A stretch of 64,000 nt of DNA. Origin: Paragorgia papillata (Eukaryota > Cnidaria > Anthozoa > Scleralcyonacea > Coralliidae). A program made the position numbers and the translations under genes. The DNA is taken from assembly GCA_035771165.1 (NCBI GenBank), contig JAWNZC010000091.1, forward strand, positions 2,367,501 to 2,431,500, in the 5' to 3' direction. The notes below the pieces were generated by a model. The model had not been told where the DNA came from, did not search any database, and worked only from the letters and a program-made list of their open reading frames with translations. Below, piece after piece: positions 17,881 through 26,084 of this stretch; the stretch's first letter is position 1; each line of letters opens with the position of its first letter.

Positions 17881-18303
17881 CTAAACTCCATGGTCCTCCT
17901 TTTCGTGTTGGGTTAGGCCTCTCTTACTCCTGAACTCCACTCCACACATTTCACACTCATGTTTCACCCCGAGATGCTCCGACTCAATGTGTTGTTTGAG
18001 CTGGAGTTTTCGTCGGCTTTTATAGTCACACTGGCCACATCCAAAGTCAGAGGCGTGAATAAGGTCTTTATGAAAGTCCAGTCCAACCTTCAAACTATAT
18101 TCCAACCCACACGGTCCACATCTGTAAGTCTTAACCTTCAGATGTATGTTTGTAATATGACGGCTCAAACCTGACTTTGAAGCATAAAGCTTATGGCAAA
18201 TGTCACATTTGTAGTCAACAACCTTGAGGTGTACGTTCTTGGTATGTCTATTCAGACTGGACTTAGCGGCGAAGGATTTGTGGCATATTTCACACTCAAT
18301 CAT
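17881..18303 (-). CDS. Five C2H2 zinc-finger protein, start codon inside the TIR
   Basis: This 140-aa protein consists almost only of five C2H2 fingers. They begin at about residues 4 (CEIC), 33 (CDIC), 62 (CGPC), 89 (CGQC) and 116 (CEMC), each followed by paired histidines. It is probably a sequence-specific DNA-binding protein. Its ATG at 18303 and first four codons lie within the right TIR (18292-18707), so the gene reads inward from the end of the element. It lacks the TATA-ATG motif; GTTA precedes the ATG. The position suggests recognition of TIR DNA or self-regulation, which is inference. Confidence 0.8.
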   Translation of the reverse strand: MIECEICHKSFAAKSSLNRHTKNVHLKVVDYKCDICHKLYASKSGLSRHITNIHLKVKTYRCGPCGLEYSLKVGLDFHKDLIHASDFGCGQCDYKSRRKLQLKQHIESEHLGVKHECEMCGVEFRSKRGLTQHEKEDHGV

Positions 18304-18707
18304 TAACAGGATGTATTGGGAAATCTCTAGGGTGTAGTAGTGTAGGACTTGGGGCTACGGGCGCCACCGCCAAAATTCCAAAAATTTATTTCTTAACAAA
18401 ACAGCCACCGAATGGACACATTAGTCAGGAAGCCGCGCTCCATGGCCATCCTAGGGGGTAAATTATTTTTCAATTCCCCTAGTGATTGATCGCCCCGGTG
18501 TGTTTCAAAAAAATAATAAAAATAGGGAAAAATATTAAATGGGGGAAAATGCCTAGTTTTCCCAAAACACTCCCTTTTTCCAATTGATTAAAAGAGGCAG
18601 TATTTCGCGGCTTCCTGACTAATGTGTCCATTCGGTGGCTGTTTTGTTAAGAAATAAATTTTTGGAATTTTGGCGGTGGCGCCCGTAGCCCCAAGTCCTA
18701 CACTACT
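18292..18707 (-). repeat. Polinton right terminal inverted repeat
   Basis: This is the reverse complement of 1260-1675. Its palindromic unit covers 18336-18707 with 102-bp arms, as on the left. Its inner 44 bp contain the start of the five-zinc-finger gene. Confidence 0.95.
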
Positions 18708-18713
18708 GATGTG
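18708..18713. repeat. Polinton target-site duplication, right copy
   Basis: GATGTG lies directly right of the terminal CT of the element and matches 1254-1259. The BEL/Pao RT reading frame continues from here. Confidence 0.95.
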
Positions 18714-19322
18714 AAAAAGACGTTTCTTCAAATCATGGTACAAGAATGTGATCGTGATGCGCAACGAATTTTCTGGTGCAACAACTTGAGAGAACGAAAT
18801 GTAACAGAGTACAGATTCACGCGCGTCATATTCGGAGCCACTTCTAGTCCATGCATCCTGGGAGCAACACTGGAAAAGAATTTTGAGAGATATGAAAAAG
18901 CGTACGCTGATACTGTCCAGGCACTGAGAGATGACACTTACGTTGATGATATCCAGGGTGGTGGCGAGTCGAAGAAAGACGTAGTTCAATTGAAGGAAGA
19001 GGCTACAACTGTCATGGCAGCAGCTGGATTCGAACTGCACTAGTGGCATAGCTATGTGCAGTCTGCAGAGTCGAACGGCAACCCAAAGGAGGACGACCAG
19101 ACCTACGCCAAGACTCTTGTGGGAGACCCGAGATCAAACGAAACAAAGATTCTGGGACTGCCATGGGATAAGTCGGAAGACAGCATGACCATCTCTTTCG
19201 AACCTTTCCTTAAGGTCAAGGAGTCAATCACTAAACGAAAGATGATCGCAGCCATAAACTGCGTTTACGATATCCTGGGATGGTCTTCACCAGTGATGAA
19301 CACCGCAAAATTAATATTTGGC
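18714..19322 (+). pseudogene. BEL/Pao retrotransposon RT, part after the Polinton
   Basis: This continues the RT cut at 1259: KKTFLQI, then EYRFTRVIFGATSSP, then the catalytic YVDD (DDTYVDDIQGG) near 18940, then ILGLPWD and YDILGWSSP. There is a frame break or stop at 19041, after which the next frame continues at 19056. The sequence stops at 19322, just before a gypsy LTR. Integrase and 3' LTR are absent. Confidence 0.85.
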
Positions 19323-19343
19323 TAAACTTGCTTACTGAAAACG

Positions 19344-19610
19344 TGTAGTGGACCTGTAAACTGTCAAGTTTATATTTACTTAACTTATTAAGTGTGAGTG
19401 TCTTGGAACCGGAAGTGTCACTTGACATGGAAGCATGTGATTTGTTGAAGAACGTTTCGTGACAGCGACAAAACTCGTGTTATGTCATGTTAGCCGAAGC
19501 GCCAGTATTTAGTGTGATATTCGATAAATAGAAAGAAGTTATCGTTAATTTATTCCTCGAGGACTCTCACCTATTTTACGTGGCGAGTGTTTACATTGCT
19601 TGCTGCTACA
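19344..19610 (+). repeat. Probable 5' LTR of Ty3/gypsy element 1
   Basis: The segment begins TGTAGTGG and ends GCTGCTACA, the TG...CA form of an LTR. It is followed by a primer-binding-like CTGGAGCCCAATAGGGG and then a gag-like region. No second LTR is seen in the window to confirm it. Confidence 0.5.
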
Positions 19611-20911
19611 TATTCTGGAGCCCAATAGGGGACTCGGGGATTCACAACGAAGTAAATAATTATGGAGCTTACATTCGAAGTAAACATTATGATCGAAGAG
19701 AATCGCGTAAGAAAGGTACTGGAAGAAAACTCTGATGGACTTAGCGAACGAAACTGGTCGACGAATACAAAAATCGTTAGAAAAACGACATTAAATCATT
19801 CGAAGAAGAGTTTATGAGTTTGGGAGCGTTTTTTAAATACCGTGTCAAGGCGACTGTCAGTAATCTGTTGAGTAATATTATCAGTCTAGTACGACAAGTG
19901 GTTCTTCTGTCCCCCAGCCATTCCATATGGTTTCTCACCCACAGGTCTCGCAATTTTTTGGTTTCGGAGAAGTCGACAAATCGAAAGGAGTCCCTTACCG
20001 TGTGTGGTGATTCGAGGTGAACTCTGCTATTCGTGGTGGATTGTACACAATCGAAGCTATCGCCGAACAGATACGCCGCTCGCTACAAGGCGAAGTAAAA
20101 ACAAAACAAGTGGATTTGGGGCCCGATTCCGATCGAAAGACGATTCTATATAGATAAGTTTGATCAATTCTATAGCGATGTTGGGGTCGCTACCAGAGAC
20201 GAAATTCTTTCTGAAGCATACCGATTTCGACAGCGTGAAAATGAAGAAGTCGTGGCCTTTGCTTCACGGCTGGACAATCACGTTCGAATGGCAACGACTA
20301 TGGGAACCGAACTTCTCCCGGACGAAGACGCCGTTGAAAGACAACTACGCATGCTGTTTTGACAAGGGATTAGTGAGCCGATCAAAGACAAAGCCAGACA
20401 TAAAAAGGATCAATGTAATACATTCGCTGAATTGATTACAGCAGCGCGATATGGCGACAAGAGATTTCCTGGATCCAGGCCCCCAAGCGAGTTGCGCGGA
20501 CCAATAAAATTACGACATCCGATATGGAGCCGCAATCTAAGCAGTCACAAGTCAACGTGGAGCCTGCGTGGGTGACTGAAGTGTGCTCGTTGGCCATGGA
20601 TGTAAGACAACTCATGAAAGACCAAAGATTGCCAATCAAATCCAAAGTAAACAAAGGTGAGGAAAAAGTGCGTATAACCTGCTATCGCTGTGGCCAACTA
20701 GGTCATATACAAGTTGGATGTCGAAGTACCCCGAGATCAGATTACAGATCGTCGGGAAACGACCGAATGCCTTTGCCATGGGGCAACCAAAGGTCTTGAA
20801 CAACCCACCGCCCCTGGCCAACCAGTTGGTGTCAGTACTGAAGGAGCTTATTGGTGAACCTAATGAAGCAGACAATATGCTTTTTCAAGGTTATTTTCGC
20901 CATATTGCAAC
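19611..20911 (+). pseudogene. Ty3/gypsy element 1, gag region
   Basis: A degenerate gag frame. From about 20140 it encodes a capsid-like helical region with FASRLDNHVRMATTM, then an in-frame TGA at 20360-20362, then the frame continues (QGISEPIKDKAR). At about 20680-20715 there is a zinc knuckle CYRCGQLGHIQVGC. The upstream part (19663-20140) has several frame breaks. A near-identical copy, sharing the same TGA, lies at 62758-63537. Gag packages the element's RNA; this copy cannot do so without readthrough. Confidence 0.75.
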
Positions 20912-21987
20912 GGGTACAAAACCATTGGGACGAGCGCGCGGCCACGCCTATTTATCCTTGTTAAAATCATGGTGAAACTCGTAGAGCAACAAGTATATCG
21001 CTTCGGTTTTTGTCAAATTTGTTTTAATCGTCGTTTGAAGCAGTTTTTTGGCGCTGGAATATTCGTTTCTTAATTTGAAACCATTATCGCTGACAATCAA
21101 CTTGAAGAAAGGCTATAATACGAAGATTTCCTTAGTTGAACGGTGGCTGCGCTGTTATTCCAGCTACGCAATGTAACTTTACCCCCAACTCTATTGTAAA
21201 TCACTCAAACTGCAAGTGTATGGTAACTAGAGGTTCGTCTTCATCATCTGAACTATGAAATATCCTATTTCTCGGCATCACAGAAAATGTAAGATTCTCT
21301 TCCCGCACTGATCGCGTGTTTACCTCTTGTAGCCAAATTTGGATACGTGCAAGTTGCATTTACAGGCAAGAATAAGAGTTGAAACTCTTCAAAAAGAGTT
21401 TAAATCTAAAGTATAATGATGAAATCGCACGTATTTGTTGTGTTGTTTTTTTTATCTAATTTAACGTTTAATTTTAAAGAAAGAAGCAATTTTATTTCGG
21501 TAATTAATTATGGGCGATTTGACACCATAAAGCCGAAGACGTGAAAGTAGACAAATATATATAACGACTTGTTTGCACCAGGTTTCTGGCAAATTCTGGT
21601 ACTTTGGCCACTTATTAAAAACTACATTTTCAACATAATATCTCTTCACCCAATATTCCAGAAAACGTCTGTCGTTCTTGCAGTATCGCACTGCACAGCA
21701 AGGTGTTTTGTCTAACACAAACAGCCGCGTGCCGTGCCGCCATAACAGTCACTGTTCAGCTGAGGAAATCTTCGTATTATAGCGTTTCTTCGGGTAGATT
21801 GCCAGCGAAAATTGTTTCGAATTAAGAAACGAATATTCCAGCTCACAGAAAACTGCTCGAAACGACAATTAAAGACGAATTTGACAAAAACCGAATGGAT
21901 ATACTTTTTGCTCTACGAGTTTCAACATGAATTTAATAAGGATATTTAGGCATAGCCGAGCGCTCGCCCCACTGGTTTTGCACCCCT
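20912..21987. mobile_element. Inverted-repeat DNA element of about 1.08 kb within the gypsy gag-pol
   Basis: Arms of roughly 220 bp, starting near GGGTACAAAACC on the left and its diverged complement on the right, face each other at about 20912-21135 and 21765-21987. They include GAAACTCGTAGAGCAA and GGAATATTCGTTTCTTAAT. The interior has no coding frame longer than 85 codons and I see no transposase. The same element begins at 63538 in the second gypsy copy, so it was there before the copies separated. No clear target duplication. Confidence 0.75.
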
Positions 21988-21993
21988 TGAGTC

Positions 21994-24130
21994 ATGGCGG
22001 AAATAACCTTGAAAAGGTCTATTGTTAATGGTCACGCCTGCATTGGGCTGTTGGACACTGGAAGCCAGATAACATCAGTAGCTGAGTCAGTTTACAAGAA
22101 GCATCTTCGCGACAGTACTATCAAACTGTTTGAAGATCTGGTTCGTATAGTCGATGCAGCTGGTCACGATGTTCCTTTTCTTGGTTATACGGTCGTAAAC
22201 ATCCAGTTTTCTGCTGAAGATGTCGGTATCGATACCTCCTTTGATGTGCCCAGACAACGAGTACAACCAGCGTGTTCCATTGATAGTTGGTACAAATTTA
22301 GTCCGACAATGCAAGCAATATTGTGACTCAGAGGGAGGAAATAGATTTCTTCTAAAACGACGGACATCTTCTGCATGGTAAAGAGCCTACAAATCTATGT
22401 GCCATCAAGAAAGGTGTTTTAAAAAAGATTCGCCAGGAACTAAAGTACAGTCTACGACAAGACGTACTATAACACTTGGTTCACACCAGACGAGAACTAT
22501 CATGTGTTTGGCAAATGCCAGTTTTGCAACACCAACTGATGTGCTTTTTGAAACAAAACTCTCAACTCACCTCGGGCTGGTTGTGACGCCTGGACTCGTT
22601 ACCCTGCCCTCATGCTTAGCTAAGTGGAGAATTCCTGTAGAGGTTACCAACAACAGTGACACTCCTATTACCATACAACCGAAGGCTGTCATAACTTGGG
22701 CTCAAGTTGTCAACGAAAGTGAAAAATTTGGCTCCGACCATGAAAAGTGATGTCAAGGATGAGCAAGGAAGCCCCGATAGTACGTTTGATCTGGACGAGA
22801 CATCCTTAACAGAAACGCAAAAGAAACAGGAACGTGAACGCCTTACCAAGATGTCGTATGTGTTTGCCAAGGACGACAAAGACCTAGGCCAAACGGAAAC
22901 AGTTTACCACGAAATACACCTCAAAGACGACGTATCGACCAGATAACCATACCACAGGATGCCACCCGGTGAACTGGAAGAGTTTCGAATGGCCCTTACA
23001 GACCTTTTGGAGGCAGGAATCCTTAGAGAATCCAAAAGTCCATACGCATCACCCGTCGTTCTGGATAGAAAAAAAGTTGACAGCTTGATGATCTGCGTCA
23101 ATTAACGGAAACTGAATGCAAAGACAATCAGAGACTCCTATCCAATTCCTAGGATGACAGAGACCCTTGAGGGTTTACAAGGAGCCAAATGGTTCTGTTC
23201 TCTCGACCTGCAGAGTGGCTACCTTCAAGTGAAAGTTATGAAACGAGATAGACACAAAACAGCAGTTACGAAGCCTTTTGGGTTGTATGGGTACAACCGT
23301 ATGCCGTTCGGTTTGAATAACGCGCCAGCAACATTCCAACGGTTGATGGAGCAGTGTCTACATGGACTAATCCTAAAGTTCTGTCTAGCGTATTTGGATG
23401 ACGATGGAGCTTCGAGGAAATGCTAGAACGCTTAAAGCTTGTGTTACAACGACTGGGAGAGTATGGATTCAAGTTGAGGCCGTCCAAGCGCTACTTATTC
23501 CAAACTGAGTTATCATACCTTGGCCATGTGATATCCCAGCAAGGAGTAGCACCTGATCCTAGCAATATTTCTGCCTTGAAGAAGTGGTTACAATATCCAC
23601 CACAAAACGCTAAAGAGCCACAGACCTTCCTGGGGTTTGTGCGGTACTACCGGTCATTTATCGAAGGATGTGCAAAGATAGCCGCACCGCTTCACCACCT
23701 GGCTAAAGAACAGGAGTCGAAGGAGACCTGAAAAAGCCGAAGAGAGCCGTTCAAGTGGTCGCAGGAATGTCAAACAGCTTTCGAGACAATGATCGAAAGA
23801 CTGTCTTCGTACCCCATCTTGGCATTCCCAGACTTCAATCTTCCATTCATTCTTCATACGGATGCTTCTGGCTACGGACTCGGAGTTGCATTGTACCAAG
23901 TGCTAGACGGAAAACCCAGAGTAATAGCATATGGAAGGCGTTCCCTTAGCGTCGCAGAGAGACGTTACTCGGCTTACCGTCATGATTTTCTCGCCTTGAA
24001 ATGGTCGGTGACTGAAAAGTTCAAGCAGTATCTCTATGGAAGCAAGTTTCACGTTGTTACAGACAGTAATCAGTACAACTCAGTACAACCGATCATCGCT
24101 GGTTATCGGACATATCTGCCTACGACTTTG
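21994..24130 (+). pseudogene. Ty3/gypsy element 1, protease-RT-RNase H
   Basis: An aspartic protease motif LLDTGSQ lies near 22047. RT motifs SLDLQSGYLQV and YGYNRMPFGLNNAPATFQRLM are at about 23200-23350, followed by LAYLDDD. An RNase H start FILHTDASGYGLGVALYQ is near 23850, then ERRYSAYRHDFLALKW. Reading changes frame at several points, for example near 22327, 22745, 23420 and 23730. It stops after VVTDSN, where tRNA-like foldback elements begin. A small piece resembling the post-RNase H linker (DVDGLSRMP) reappears at about 26000-26040. Confidence 0.85.
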
Positions 24131-24146
24131 CCATAATGTATACAGG

Positions 24147-24315
24147 AATTGAGTATAAATGTTCTTCGAGCTATTTTACTCAGGAAAATTTTCTGAGTTC
24201 CCAAGCGGTTAGAGCGTCTCACCGGCAATCAGAAGCTTGTGGGTTCGAGTCCTGCTTGGGAACTCAGAACATTTTTCTGAGTAAAATAGCTCGAAGACCA
24301 TTTACACTCAATTCT
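24147..24315 (+). mobile_element. tRNA-like SINE core inside a foldback, copy 1
   Basis: A tRNA-like segment with B-box GGTTCGAGTCC (24242-24252) is flanked by about 58-bp inverted repeats (24148-24206 against 24254-24313) including GCTATTTTACTCAG. The acceptor region is replaced by these arms, so it is a SINE and not a tRNA gene. Confidence 0.7.
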
Positions 24316-24448
24316 CATATCCGAACTACCATATTCATCTCTTCGCTTAACAACATGCATTACGACATTAACATATGTCATCATACATGTACATAGCAGT
24401 ATATAATGTCATACATCGAACTCAACCTACGTTCAAATCATCTGTCGA

Positions 24449-24655
24449 GTCCCAGTAGCTCAAAGGTTAGAGCGTGTCACCGGCGATCAGAAGCTTGTGG
24501 GTTCGAGTCCCGCTTGGTAACTCAGCAATTTTTTCTGAGTAACATAGCTTGAAGAACATTTACACTCAATTCTCATATGCGAGCTAGCTATTCATCTCTT
24601 CGCTTAACAACATACATTACGACATTAACATATATCATCATAACCTGTACATAGC
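24449..24655 (+). mobile_element. tRNA-like SINE, copy 2
   Basis: An A-box-like TAGCTCAAAGGTTAGAGC and B-box GGTTCGAGTCC are followed by the family tail (TTTACACTCAATTCTCATA and then CATTAACATAT) and an (AT)n run at the 3' end. Confidence 0.7.
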
Positions 24656-24656
24656 A

Positions 24657-24720
<64 letters not shown>
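24656..24720. repeat. (AT)n microsatellite
   Basis: About 65 bp of uninterrupted AT dinucleotides directly follow the tail of SINE copy 2. Confidence 0.95.
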
Positions 24721-24721
<1 letters not shown>

Positions 24722-24723
<2 letters not shown>

Positions 24724-24885
24724 GAGATTATTAACCGAGAACGATGTCTGTACGGGAAAACATCATACCGACGTCTTGACAGTACGGACCGAGCCGCAGG
24801 CGAGTTACGTACAAAAAAGACCGAGGTCTGATATTTTCCCTTACAGACCGAGTAAACGAGGTTAATAAAGCGTTTATTATATCGT
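24722..24885. mobile_element. Short inverted-repeat MITE
   Basis: The ends TTATTAACCGAG...GTCTGTACGGGAAAA and TTTTCCCTTACAGACCGAGTAAACGAGGTTAATAA are imperfect complements around a GC-richer centre. No coding capacity. Confidence 0.5.
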
Positions 24886-25074
24886 TATTTCAAGTTTTTC
24901 GATAATTATTGTATCAAACTTAGTGTGAAAACCTTAGAAATTCACGCGAGCAAAATCAACATCCGGGACAGCGGTCCGGATACGGAAAAAGACGGACCGT
25001 GGTCCGGATACGCATTTTTACGGACCGTGCGTTGACCAATCAGAACTCAGGATATTACAAAGCCATATAATAAA

Positions 25075-25282
25075 TATGGTTATAGCGTCTCACCGGCGAT
25101 CAGAAGGTTGTGGGTTCGAGTCCCGCTTGGTAACTCAGAAATGTTTTCTGAGTAAAATTGCTCGAAGAACATTTACACTCAATTCTCATATCCGAGCTAG
25201 CATATTCATCTCTTCGCTTAACAACATACATTACGACATTAACATATATCATCATAACCTGTACATAGCAGTATATATATAT
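25075..25282 (+). mobile_element. tRNA-like SINE, copy 3 (5' truncated)
   Basis: This keeps the B-box GGTTCGAGTCC, the hairpin half TCTGAGTAAAATTGCTCGAAG and the complete tail. The A-box region is truncated. Confidence 0.65.
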
Positions 25283-25485
25283 TTTGACTCGCCCTGCACT
25301 TTGACTCGCCTGCGGGCTTGTCAAAATACGGCGTGACTCGTAAGAATATACAGCGATACTACACACCAAAACATCTAATAATATATATATATATATATTA
25401 TTAGATATTTTGGTGTGTAGTATCGCTGTATATTTTTACGAGTTATGCCGTATTTTGACAAGCCCGCAGGGCGAGTCAAAATACA
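25283..25485. repeat. Long palindrome around an (AT)n centre
   Basis: Two arms of about 95 bp (AGTATCGCTGTATATT, TTTTGACAAGCCCGCAGG and flanks) are inverted around an AT run at 25380-25400. A third partial arm copy follows at about 25497-25545. It is likely a foldback MITE. It could form a cruciform. Confidence 0.75.
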
Positions 25486-25774
25486 AACAAGTAAAATATA
25501 TACAGCGATACTACACACCAAAACATCTAATAAGAGATTTATTACACAACTACTCTGATTAACAAATTTTTATGGAAAAATAAAACTCTAAAAAGGCCAG
25601 AGAAGTACCGTGACTTGCACCAGGACAAAATAATCATACAAGTAGTCTCCCGTGTGATAAATTTGATTGGCTAACAATCCAAATAACCAGTGCAAATAAC
25701 TAACAATTCAAACATCGCTTGTATATTTGCACTAATTTAGCGCTTTTTGGACATATTTTAATGTAGTTGTGTAA

Positions 25775-25990
25775 TAAAATGTCATACATCGAACTCAACC
25801 TACGTTCAAATCATCTGTCGAGTCCCATGAAGTAGCTGAATGGTTAGAGCGCCTCACCGGCGATCAGAAGCTTCTGGGTTCGAGTCCCGCTTGGGAACTC
25901 ATAATTTTTTTCTGAGTAAAATCGCTCGAAGAACATTTACACTCAATTCTCATATCCGAGCTAGCATATTCATCTATTCTCTTAATAACG
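25775..25990 (+). mobile_element. tRNA-like SINE, copy 4 (best preserved)
   Basis: The A-box-like TAGCTGAATGGTTAGAGC and the B-box GGTTCGAGTCC are both clear, spaced as in a tRNA. The shared tail follows. This is the copy closest to a source tRNA. Confidence 0.7.
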
Positions 25991-26084
25991 TACCGCCCTG
26001 GAAATCAAGGTGCGATGTTGATGGCCTTTCTAGGATGCCTGCAGAAATACAGTACCTATCGAGAAGGAGACCACTAACCCAAAT

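Larger units (their letters stand above)
1260..18707. mobile_element. Complete Polinton/Maverick (adintovirus-like) element, 17.4 kb
   Basis: The element has 416-bp terminal inverted repeats beginning AGTAGTGTAGG and a 6-bp target duplication. It carries the hallmark Polinton genes: a chromodomain retrovirus-like integrase, an FtsK/HerA-type packaging ATPase, a candidate double-jelly-roll capsid protein, a candidate minor capsid protein and a protein-primed DNA polymerase B. Virion and integrase genes run leftward (1682-8850). Replication and accessory genes run mainly rightward (9067-17531), with a deoxynucleoside kinase and a zinc-finger gene on the opposite strand. I found no adenovirus-type cysteine protease. 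Frameshifts in the polymerase and two small genes suggest this copy no longer moves by itself, or that the assembly has indel errors. Confidence 0.95.

Noticed and set aside
20160..20435. 91-codon frame repeated at 62785-63060
   Set aside because: It is an out-of-frame shadow of gypsy gag; conserved only because the DNA is duplicated.
24449..24520. Possible functional tRNA gene
   Set aside because: A and B boxes are present, but the acceptor stem does not pair and the copy has a repeated SINE tail; four similar copies lie close together.
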